Part shown: piece after piece, positions 1 through 6,158 of the stretch | How positions within the stretch are numbered: position 1 is the first letter of the stretch | Layout: each line of letters opens with the position of its first letter | From: Flavisolibacter sp. | GTDB taxonomy: Bacteria; Bacteroidota; Bacteroidia; Chitinophagales; Chitinophagaceae | Assembly (NCBI GenBank): GCA_025936195.1 | Contig: JAICTW010000105.1 | Coordinates: forward strand, 1-7,703 | DNA: 7,703 nucleotides | Direction of reading: 5' to 3' | Made by a program: the position numbers and the translations under genes | The notes under the pieces: generated by a model | Databases searched by the model: none | What the model saw: the letters and a program-made list of their open reading frames with translations, nothing else | What the model was told of the DNA's origin: nothing

Positions 1-2
1 GC

Positions 3-2471
3 ATTGTTGTTTGCTGCTCTTTGCTCCTTTCTTCGTTTTGTGCATTGGCGCAAACTCCTTCCAAAACCTTACCGGCAAAGCGAACGGCATTACCCATAAA
101 AATTGATGGTGTTTTGAATGATGCCGCATGGAAAGATGCTCCCGCTGCATTAGGCTATACGGAGTTTCGTCCCACTCCTTTCCGTAAAGAAGACCCGGAA
201 TTAAGAACAGAAGTGTACATGCTTTATAATGATGAAGGCATTTATCTTTCCGGTTATTGCCATGAAAGAATGAAGGATAGCATCTCTGCAGAGATCAATG
301 GTCGTGACGGATTTGGCAACAATGATTTTATCGGTTTCATTTTCGATACATACGAGGATAAGATCAACGGCTTTGAATATTTTATTACACCAAAGGGCGA
401 ACAAATGGATGCAAAAGTGTCGCCGAACCCTAACGGTAACAATGAAGATTTTTCCTGGAATGCTGTTTGGAAAAGTGCTGCCGTGATTCATGATGATGGA
501 TGGAGTTTTGAGATATTCATTCCTTTCTCGGCCATTCGTTTCAGTAAAAAAAGCGTGCAGAACTGGGGAATGAACATTACACGACGAAGGCAAATAACTG
601 GGCAACAATACACATGGAACCCAATTGATGTTAACGTAAATGGTTTTTTAACACAGGAAGGTTTTTGGACAGGACTGGAAAATATCAAACCACCTATACG
701 GCTGCAGCTGTATCCGTATGTTTCTTATTACGTGGATCATTATCCTTATGATCAGAAGGGGGTGAAAAACTGGACGTCATCCTTCAATGGCGGCATGGAC
801 CTGAAATATGGAATCAATCAGGCCATTACTCTGGATATGACATTAGTGCCCGATTTCGGGCAGGTGCAAAGTGATAATCAGGTTTTGAATCTCACTCCGT
901 TTGAAGTTAAGTTTAATGAGAACCGGCCCTTCTTTACGGAGGGAACTGAATTGTTCAATAAAGGCAATTTTTTTTATTCACGGCGAGTTGGCGGTGCGCC
1001 TCTTTATCATGATGAAGTTGAAGGTTTGCTGAATCCCGGTGAACACATTATAAAGAATCCAACCGAAACCAGGTTGTTGAATGCAACAAAAATTTCGGGT
1101 CGCCTGCAAAGTGGCCTGGGTATTGGTTTCTTTAACGCAATTGCGAAAGAGCAATATGCAACGGTAGGTGATGATCAGGGACACGAACGGCGAATTCAAA
1201 CCAGCCCGTTGACGAATTATAATATCATTGTACTGGATCAATCGCTCAAACATAATTCAAGTGTTACGCTTGTTAATACCAGTGTCATTCGCAACGGAAA
1301 AGATTATGATGCTGATGTAACTGCGGGTTTGTTTGATCTGTTCGATAAAAGCAATACATGGAATCTTGGAGGAAAAATAGCCATCAGCGATTTAATGAAT
1401 TATACAGCAACGAATAAAACCTTGACCGGCTATAATCATCTTGTGTATTTTGGAAAGCCGAGTGGAAGTTTCAATTTTAGTTTGCAAGAGGAATTGGCGG
1501 ATGATAAATTTTCCAGCAACGATCTTGGTTATTTCACCAATAACAATTACCTCAATCATTATGTGTATGCCGGTTATCATTGGGTGAAGCCTACAGATTG
1601 GTATAACAATATCTATCTCAATTTTAATTTCAGTTATTCCAGAAGGTTCAGGCCATCGGTTTATCAAAATGCCAACATCAACATGAATGTAAATGGGCAA
1701 TTGAAAAATTTATGGCAGCCGGGTATTGGCTTTGCTTACGAACCTGAAAACAATAATTTTTACGAAGCCCGTGTACCGGGTCGTGTATTCAAAGGATGGA
1801 GCGACTGGTATGTGAACACATGGGTGCAAACCAATAGTGCCAAGAAATACTGGCTTTATACTCAGCTCACGTATGTAGCGAGAAATTTATTCAAATCGAA
1901 ACGCTATCAATTTAGCCTGGAAGAATATTTTCGTTTCAGTCCCAAGTTTTCAATTGGCAACAGTATTGACCTGGAACCGCAAACCAATAACGTTGGTTTT
2001 GCTACCATTGATACGTTAACGAATGACATCATCTTTGGACGAAGAGATGTGCATACGGTTGAAAATACATTCAGTGTTAAATACAGTTTTAACAGCAAGA
2101 TGGTGTTTACAGCGAAGCTGCGGCATTACTGGAGTGAGGTTGATTATAAAGAACTGTTTTTATTGTTGGAAAACGGCAAACTGGGTAAAACCAATTTTGT
2201 TGGCGATGTTAACCAGAACTACAACGATTTTTTTATAAATGCATTATTCACCTGGGAGTTTGGTCCGGGTAGCTTTATCAATGTTGCCTGGAAGAACAAT
2301 GCGCAGGAATTTATTGCTACACCATTCGGTAATCTGAACGGCGATAATTATTTCAGGAATTTCGATCACACTTTGTCTTCACCACAAAACAATAATTTTT
2401 CAATTAAGGTTATTTACTTCCTTGATTATTTGGAGTTGAAGAAGCATAAAAAAGCAAAAACAGATCAATAA
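3..2471 (+). CDS. DUF5916 outer-membrane-type protein with N-terminal CBM9-like domain (5' partial)
   Basis: This is the last 822 codons of a secreted protein; the frame is open to the left edge, so the true start lies upstream. The first visible residues form a signal-peptide core (CCSLLLSSFCALAQ) with a likely cut after ALA. A CBM9-like beta-sandwich follows at about residues 30-210, opening with IKIDGVLNDAAW, the usual IDG...W entry of that fold. From about 225 to the end is the DUF5916 region, marked by the signature NENRPFFTEG...FFYSRRVGG near residues 305-330. The C-terminal half is rich in alternating aromatic and polar strands, as in an outer-membrane beta-barrel, and ends with FSIKVIYFLDYLEL plus a lysine-rich tail. 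Members of this family in Bacteroidota run to roughly 700-900 residues, so little is missing. The biochemical role of the family is not established; a part in binding or transport of glycan or peptide at the outer membrane is only inference. It ends 6 bp from the convergent DinB-like gene. Confidence 0.9.
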   Translation: MVVCCSLLLSSFCALAQTPSKTLPAKRTALPIKIDGVLNDAAWKDAPAALGYTEFRPTPFRKEDPELRTEVYMLYNDEGIYLSGYCHERMKDSISAEINGRDGFGNNDFIGFIFDTYEDKINGFEYFITPKGEQMDAKVSPNPNGNNEDFSWNAVWKSAAVIHDDGWSFEIFIPFSAIRFSKKSVQNWGMNITRRRQITGQQYTWNPIDVNVNGFLTQEGFWTGLENIKPPIRLQLYPYVSYYVDHYPYDQKGVKNWTSSFNGGMDLKYGINQAITLDMTLVPDFGQVQSDNQVLNLTPFEVKFNENRPFFTEGTELFNKGNFFYSRRVGGAPLYHDEVEGLLNPGEHIIKNPTETRLLNATKISGRLQSGLGIGFFNAIAKEQYATVGDDQGHERRIQTSPLTNYNIIVLDQSLKHNSSVTLVNTSVIRNGKDYDADVTAGLFDLFDKSNTWNLGGKIAISDLMNYTATNKTLTGYNHLVYFGKPSGSFNFSLQEELADDKFSSNDLGYFTNNNYLNHYVYAGYHWVKPTDWYNNIYLNFNFSYSRRFRPSVYQNANINMNVNGQLKNLWQPGIGFAYEPENNNFYEARVPGRVFKGWSDWYVNTWVQTNSAKKYWLYTQLTYVARNLFKSKRYQFSLEEYFRFSPKFSIGNSIDLEPQTNNVGFATIDTLTNDIIFGRRDVHTVENTFSVKYSFNSKMVFTAKLRHYWSEVDYKELFLLLENGKLGKTNFVGDVNQNYNDFFINALFTWEFGPGSFINVAWKNNAQEFIATPFGNLNGDNYFRNFDHTLSSPQNNNFSIKVIYFLDYLELKKHKKAKTDQ

Positions 2472-2483
2472 TGATTGTTATTG
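2466..2483 (-). terminator. Possible weak minus-strand terminator between convergent genes
   Basis: A perfect 6-bp inverted repeat, CAATAA / TTATTG with a 6-nt loop, spans both stop codons (TAA at 2469-2471 on plus, and TAA read from 2480-2478 on minus). On the minus strand the stem is followed after 5 nt by two T-runs (2460-2456 and 2453-2448) separated by GC. That resembles an intrinsic terminator for the DinB-like gene. The stem is short and AT-rich, so it would be weak. The plus strand has no T-run after the stem. Confidence 0.35.
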
Positions 2484-3002
2484 TATAGCTTCATTCTTCA
2501 CCACCCTAACGGTTACGATCAACTGTCCTAAATGACGCATACTGTGTTCAGCGGCATGAAACAATAAGCCTAATACAGTGGAAGGCAATTGTCCTCTTCC
2601 CACACCTCTGAATTCGGTGAGCTTTTGCTCATCGGTTTGCCGGAGTTGTTTCAATGCTTTATCCACCTGCAGATTAAAGGCATTTGCCAATTCAATAACG
2701 CTAGCATTTGTTTGGTGCGGATCGCCTTCTGCTTTCAAGACAGTGAGTTGTTCTTCACTTAATGACCGGCCATCGGCGTACGTGAACAAGCGGTCCAGCA
2801 CTCCTTTCAAATGTTGCAAATGAAATCCGGCGGATGCGGCGCCTGCAGGTTTGATCCATAACAATTCATTTGGGAAATCTTTCACCAATTCGTTCACTTC
2901 TTCTCTCGTCTGCAAAAGGGAATGAGCAATGGGTTGCAAAAGAGAAGGAATATTTTCAACCGGGCCCCGTAACCAGAATTCGGGAAGTTTTTGTGTTGCC
3001 AT
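2478..3002 (-). CDS. DinB/YfiT-like putative metal-dependent protein
   Basis: A complete 174-residue protein, the normal size for the DinB/YfiT four-helix-bundle superfamily. The family's metal-binding histidine triad is visible: H64 in the helix-2 motif GFHLQHLKG, then H153 and H157 in HSMRHLGQL, the classic HxxxHxGQ of the last helix. H61 and H149 lie nearby. Known relatives include the bacillithiol or other thiol S-transferases and the DNA-damage-inducible DinB of Bacillus; most members have no assigned reaction. There is no signal peptide, so it should be cytoplasmic. The start is the only reasonable ATG and gives the usual N-terminal helix (about residues 16-42). It lies 71 bp downstream of the FAD oxidoreductase gene on the same strand, with no terminator seen between them, so co-transcription is likely. 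The substrate cannot be told from sequence. This gene is unrelated to DNA polymerase IV, which is also called DinB in E. coli. Confidence 0.88.
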   Translation of the reverse strand: MATQKLPEFWLRGPVENIPSLLQPIAHSLLQTREEVNELVKDFPNELLWIKPAGAASAGFHLQHLKGVLDRLFTYADGRSLSEEQLTVLKAEGDPHQTNASVIELANAFNLQVDKALKQLRQTDEQKLTEFRGVGRGQLPSTVLGLLFHAAEHSMRHLGQLIVTVRVVKNEAIQ

Positions 3003-3073
3003 ATCTAAGTTATTTGTGTTTTAGTGGAGTTTAAATGTTGTACGATAATACCTGTCATTAAATTTCTAACAAA

Positions 3074-4501
3074 TTAAATTTTGATATCAAAAACATCTTT
3101 CAAAGCTCTTTTAGCAGCATGATAACCACACATGCCATGCACGCCTCCTCCGGGAGGGGTGGAAGAAGAGCAGATATAAATCTTTTTCGCTGAAGTACGG
3201 TAGGGTGATAGCCTCAATGCAGGCCGGGTAAATAATTGTTGAACATCTATAACACCGCCATTAATATCACCACCAATATAATTCGGATTGTACGCTTCCA
3301 TTTGACAGGCATTCATCACATGCCTTCCAATAATTCTGTCCTTAAATCCCGGGGCAAAACGTTCCACTTGTTTTTCAATTTGCCCGGTCATATTCATATC
3401 CGATCCATTGGGAACATGGCAATAGGCCCATGCCGTTTGCTTCCCTTCCGGCGCACGGGAAGTGTCAAACAAACTTTGTTGTGCCAATAGCACAAATGGT
3501 TTTTCCGGATGTTTTCCTTTAGCGATCCGTTGTTCCGAAGCCGCTATTTCTTCCCATGTGTTTCCCAAATGAACAGTACTTGCTTGTTTGCATTGCGATG
3601 CTGTAAAAGGTATGGGACCATCCAATGCCCAATCAATTTTAAATACACCCATTCCGTAACGATAGCGTTTCAACTGCCATCTATAAATGGAAGAGAAATT
3701 TTCTCCTGCTATTTCCAATAATTGTTTAGGTGTAACATCAAACAATACAACCTTCGAAGGAGGCAATTCTTCTATCGAATGCACATAAAATTTTGTTTCA
3801 ATAGCGCCACCTAAGGAAATAAAATAAGAAGCCAAAGCCTGGGCAATTGACTTTGATCCTTCTTTTGCTAAGGGCCATCCTCCTGAATGTCCTGCCATCA
3901 ACAATACCAAACCAATTGCAGAAGTAGCCATATTGGATAAAGGTTGTAAAGAGTGTGCAGCCATTCCGGCCCAAAATCCTTTTGCCTCTTTAGTGCTAAA
4001 ATGTTTTGATAAATGTGCTGCTGATTGCAATGCTTTCCAACCAAAACGGCTTAATGCAAAAGGATGTTTTGGAAAATGCAAAGGCGCTAATACATCGGAT
4101 GCTAATTGCGGCCAGTCATTCACCAATGGTTGTATAAGTTTAAGATAAGAGGTTGAATCTTTTCCGAATGATTGTGCAGTTTGTTCCACCGACCGGTATA
4201 AAGTTGCTGCTTCTCCATTATCAAAAGGATGTGCTGCTTCAATAGTGGGCTGAATAAATTCTAATCCATATTGCTCCAAAGGAAGTGTTTGAAAAAAAGG
4301 AGAAGCAATGGCCAAAGGATGAATGGCCGAACAGATATCATGAATGAATCCGGGCAAGGTTAGTTCTGCAGAGCGAAGACCTCCGCCAATCTCTTCCTTT
4401 GCTTCCAGCAATAAAACAGAAAGTCCTACCTGCTGCATCGCTATTGCAGCCGACAAACCGTTTGGTCCCGAACCTACTACAATGGCATCATGATCCGGCA
4501 T
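3074..4501 (-). CDS. Phytoene-desaturase-like FAD-dependent oxidoreductase (PYROXD2/CrtI-type)
   Basis: A complete 475-residue flavoprotein. The N-terminus carries the Rossmann dinucleotide fold DAIVVGSGPNGLSAAI (glycines G10, G12, G15). The ribose-binding acid E33 closes the second strand and is followed by the EEIGGGLRSAE segment typical of the amine oxidase/phytoene desaturase superfamily. Near the C-terminus (about residues 441-458) is the FAD-contacting motif IYICSSSTPPGGGVHGMC. The segment APGFKDRIIGR and the order of motifs match the PYROXD2-like branch (COG1233) better than dedicated carotenoid desaturases. The substrate is unknown: no phytoene synthase, cyclase or other carotenoid gene is nearby, so a carotenoid role is not supported. 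No signal peptide is seen. The ATG at 4501 places the GxGxxG motif about 10 residues from the start, as usual. It is the upstream gene of a probable two-gene unit with the DinB-like gene. The promoter must lie in 4502-5114, but I could not place it. Confidence 0.9.
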   Translation of the reverse strand: MPDHDAIVVGSGPNGLSAAIAMQQVGLSVLLLEAKEEIGGGLRSAELTLPGFIHDICSAIHPLAIASPFFQTLPLEQYGLEFIQPTIEAAHPFDNGEAATLYRSVEQTAQSFGKDSTSYLKLIQPLVNDWPQLASDVLAPLHFPKHPFALSRFGWKALQSAAHLSKHFSTKEAKGFWAGMAAHSLQPLSNMATSAIGLVLLMAGHSGGWPLAKEGSKSIAQALASYFISLGGAIETKFYVHSIEELPPSKVVLFDVTPKQLLEIAGENFSSIYRWQLKRYRYGMGVFKIDWALDGPIPFTASQCKQASTVHLGNTWEEIAASEQRIAKGKHPEKPFVLLAQQSLFDTSRAPEGKQTAWAYCHVPNGSDMNMTGQIEKQVERFAPGFKDRIIGRHVMNACQMEAYNPNYIGGDINGGVIDVQQLFTRPALRLSPYRTSAKKIYICSSSTPPGGGVHGMCGYHAAKRALKDVFDIKI

Positions 4502-4700
4502 TCATTGAAGTTGATTAGATAAACGAAGTTCAGCTTTCTTCTGCAAGATTATTAAGATGATTCAAATTGAAGATGAATGCACATTTCAGTATAACGGTTT
4601 TTCTTTTTACTACTCCTCAACAAAAGCATTTGCAAAAATTTGTTCGATAGCTGCTTAGAAGATTACAAAGCGATAAACAACAGAAACACAGATAATAAAA

Positions 4701-4877
4701 ATGACAAGCACAACACCAATAGTAATTGGAATTTTGAGCGCTACGATTTTTCAATTAGTGAATATCTGCAGGGTTTTGCCTTCATTGATTACTGAAATAT
4801 TACTACTGCCATATTTTCATTACACCTTATCAAAGACCTACGGCACTGAAACCGACAGCTTTATGTATATGCCGTAA
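4701..4877 (+). CDS. Doubtful small hydrophobic ORF (58 aa)
   Basis: An ATG preceded by the A-rich leader AGATAATAAAA opens a 58-codon frame ending in TAA, with an in-frame stop 27 bases upstream of the ATG. The product starts MTSTTPIVIGILSATIFQLV and stays mostly hydrophobic to about residue 42 (EILLLPYFHYTL), then ends in a polar tail. It could be a one- or two-pass membrane peptide. I do not recognise it. AT-rich non-coding DNA readily gives short hydrophobic frames, so chance is the leading alternative. It is in the same direction as the transglycosylase gene, 237 bp before it. Confidence 0.2.
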   Translation: MTSTTPIVIGILSATIFQLVNICRVLPSLITEILLLPYFHYTLSKTYGTETDSFMYMP

Positions 4878-4962
4878 ATTTTCATGAAAGCAAAACCTAT
4901 GATTTAGCAATAGTAGAGTATAGATTTGCCCTCAGTTCATACAAATGAAAACACCGTAATTG

Positions 4963-5003
4963 TTTCCGGACAATGAAAAGCCTGTCGTCCGTCCCCCCGG
5001 AAA
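4963..5003 (+). repeat. GC-rich inverted repeat in the upstream region of the lytic transglycosylase gene
   Basis: Arms TTTCCGG (4963-4969) and CCGGAAA (4997-5003) are perfect complements around a 27-nt loop. Within the loop, AC next to the left arm and GT upstream of the C-run could extend the helix across a bulge (GGAC pairing with GTCC). The loop includes the C-rich run CGTCCGTCCCCCC, which stands out from the AT-rich surroundings. It ends 111 bp before the ATG at 5115, so it could be a leader-RNA structure or an operator, or a chance pairing. Confidence 0.3.
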
Positions 5004-5114
5004 AACTATGTATGAATATGCTCCCGTTCCTATGAACGATTGTTCCTCTATCCAATGATAACTTGATCAAATCCAAATCTAAGGGTCGGCATTGTTTCAC
5101 CTAAAACGAAAACA

Positions 5115-5969
5115 ATGTTGAAAAAAAACTTAGTGAAAACTGTTTTTTCAAGTCATGGATTGCTGCTGATTTTTCCGGCAGTAACTGCAATGCAGGGAGG
5201 TCCGTCTTATTCCGTTCATGAAAAGAGATTTTATCAAAAGAGTATGAAAGATACTCTCGATCTTCCTTTACCTGATTCTACAAAATTTTATTTGTCAGAA
5301 GCAGATTTTGCTGATGCTCCGCAAATTGCTTTGAACAAGAACGCTTCAAAGTATGTTACAGGATTTTTAAAAAATGAAGAAGAAGCTTTGGAAAAAGCAA
5401 AGAAAAGAAGCACTTCTTATTTTAAAATGATTGATGGTGTTCTCGAAAGGTATGATTTGCCTGTTGAATTAAAGTACCTCGCTGTTATAGAATCGGATCT
5501 TAAAACAACAGCAGTGTCAAAAGTTGGTGCAAAAGGCTTGTGGCAGTTGATGCCTGGTACCGCCAGGGATCTCGGATTGAAAGTAACAAAAAAATATGAT
5601 GAAAGAGTGTATGCGTACAAAAGCACAGTAGCAGCGGCAAAATATTTAAAAGATCTGTATGCACAATTTGGCGACTGGCTATTAGTGATTGCTGCATATA
5701 ACAGTGGACCAGGCCCTGTTTCCCATGCTATAAAAAAATCTGGTTCTAAAAGCTTTTGGGCTTTACAGTGTTACCTGCCGCAAGAAAGCCGTGGTCATGT
5801 AAAACGTTTTATCGGAACGCACTATTATTTTGAAGGAAAGGGAAGCCTGGTTACATTAACAAAAGCTGAAACTATAAAATATCAAAAGCAATTGGAAGCT
5901 TTTAAAGCAACGATTCAAACAAAAGAAATAAAAAGAGACAGCGTTACTATAGCACTGAACACTAAATAG
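5115..5969 (+). CDS. MltD-like membrane/periplasmic lytic transglycosylase (SLT domain, GH23)
   Basis: A complete 284-residue enzyme predicted to cleave the MurNAc-GlcNAc bond of peptidoglycan, leaving 1,6-anhydro-MurNAc ends. The N-terminus (KK, then GLLLIFPAVTA) looks like a modest signal peptide, so it should be exported. The SLT domain covers about residues 104-235. It contains YLAVIESDL with catalytic E126, then VGAKGLWQLMPGTARDLGL (about 137-155), DERVYAYKSTVAAAKYL, and AAYNSGPGPV (193-202). The following FWALQCYLPQESRGHVKRF matches the E. coli MltD type. Unlike E. coli MltD there is no LysM repeat; the C-terminus is a short, charged, probably helical tail. The start at 5115 is chosen because the frame upstream holds no ATG, GTG or TTG before a stop at 5064-5066. 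It has its own terminator and no same-strand neighbour, so it is probably monocistronic. Confidence 0.93.
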   Translation: MLKKNLVKTVFSSHGLLLIFPAVTAMQGGPSYSVHEKRFYQKSMKDTLDLPLPDSTKFYLSEADFADAPQIALNKNASKYVTGFLKNEEEALEKAKKRSTSYFKMIDGVLERYDLPVELKYLAVIESDLKTTAVSKVGAKGLWQLMPGTARDLGLKVTKKYDERVYAYKSTVAAAKYLKDLYAQFGDWLLVIAAYNSGPGPVSHAIKKSGSKSFWALQCYLPQESRGHVKRFIGTHYYFEGKGSLVTLTKAETIKYQKQLEAFKATIQTKEIKRDSVTIALNTK

Positions 5970-5993
5970 AATGTATGCGTTTTGTTTTGATTT

Positions 5994-6025
5994 AAGAACT
6001 TCCTGAAAAAGGGAGTTCTTTTTTT
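5994..6025 (+). terminator. Intrinsic terminator of the lytic transglycosylase gene
   Basis: A 10-bp stem (AAGAACTTCC at 5994-6003 paired with GGGAGTTCTT at 6011-6020, one T-G wobble) encloses the loop TGAAAAA. It is followed directly by TTTTT, making seven T in a row with the end of the stem. It begins 24 bp after the stop codon. The minus strand has no T-run after the hairpin, so it should act only on plus-strand transcripts. Confidence 0.92.
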
Positions 6026-6158
6026 GCTATGAAAATATTAGGGCAAGGAAAATTTCAGCCGGGGAAGAATCAGTTTTGGCAAGAGAAGCGGAGTTCGCAG
6101 AGAGAAATCTCTGCGGACAAAATGAAAATGAAGTTTTTCTATGTTGCAGTAGATTCTT
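6026..6158. other. Intergenic stretch between convergent transglycosylase and kinase genes
   Basis: It holds the GAAA-loop hairpin and otherwise no recognisable element. A 52-codon plus-strand frame (6029-6187) runs through it and into the 3' end of the kinase gene, but begins within 4 bases of the terminator T-run and looks accidental. Confidence 0.6.
6093..6118. repeat. Strong intergenic hairpin with GAAA loop
   Basis: An 11-bp stem (GTTCGCAGAGA at 6093-6103 against TCTCTGCGGAC at 6108-6118, one T-G wobble, the inner 8 bp perfect) encloses GAAA, a GNRA-type tetraloop when read on the plus strand. It lies 40 bp beyond the stop of the histidine kinase gene and 68 bp past the transglycosylase terminator, so it sits between convergent genes. 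Neither strand has a T-run next to it, so it is not a standard terminator. It could stabilise the 3' end of the kinase mRNA, or be one copy of a dispersed palindromic repeat. Confidence 0.6.

Larger units (their letters stand above)
4502..5114. other. 613-bp intergenic stretch between divergent genes, no recognisable gene
   Basis: It separates the start of the minus-strand oxidoreductase from the start of the plus-strand lytic transglycosylase, so promoters for both should be here. I read all six frames and recognised no protein or RNA family. It contains one short hydrophobic ORF (4701-4877), a GC-rich inverted repeat (4963-5003) and a small hairpin CGTTC-CTAT-GAACG near 5024-5037. Two octamers fit the Bacteroidota -7 consensus TAnnTTTG (plus strand 4921-4928, minus strand 5081-5074), but neither has a matching -33 TTTG element at the right spacing. 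Much of the stretch is AT-rich with scattered stops, so it may include a decayed gene. Confidence 0.7.

Noticed and set aside
201..608. 135-codon minus-strand ORF and similar antisense frames inside the DUF5916 gene (254-442, 488-688, 978-1253, 1392-1700, 1907-2098)
   Set aside because: They lie wholly within a well-supported gene, show no family motif and have compositions expected of reverse-strand shadows.
21..2471. TTG at 21 as the start of the DUF5916 gene
   Set aside because: The frame is open upstream to position 3 and the upstream codons (IVVCCS) extend the signal-peptide core; the true start is outside the window.
3074..4501. Carotenoid biosynthesis (crtI) assignment
   Set aside because: The sequence is nearer the PYROXD2-like branch and no other carotenoid gene is adjacent, so a crtI symbol would overstate the evidence.
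4921..4928. TAGATTTG as a Bacteroidota -7 promoter element for the transglycosylase gene
   Set aside because: The octamer fits TAnnTTTG, but no TTTG-like -33 element lies about 19-21 bp upstream, it is roughly 190 bp from the start codon, and such octamers are expected by chance in AT-rich DNA.
5074..5081. Minus-strand TAGATTTG as a promoter for the oxidoreductase gene
   Set aside because: It is over 570 bp from the start codon at 4501 and lacks a -33 partner.
4897..5100. 67-codon minus-strand ORF starting with GTG upstream of the transglycosylase gene
   Set aside because: No recognisable motif, a GTG start without supporting context, and it runs through the inverted repeat; probably chance. 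Conservation in relatives would change this view.
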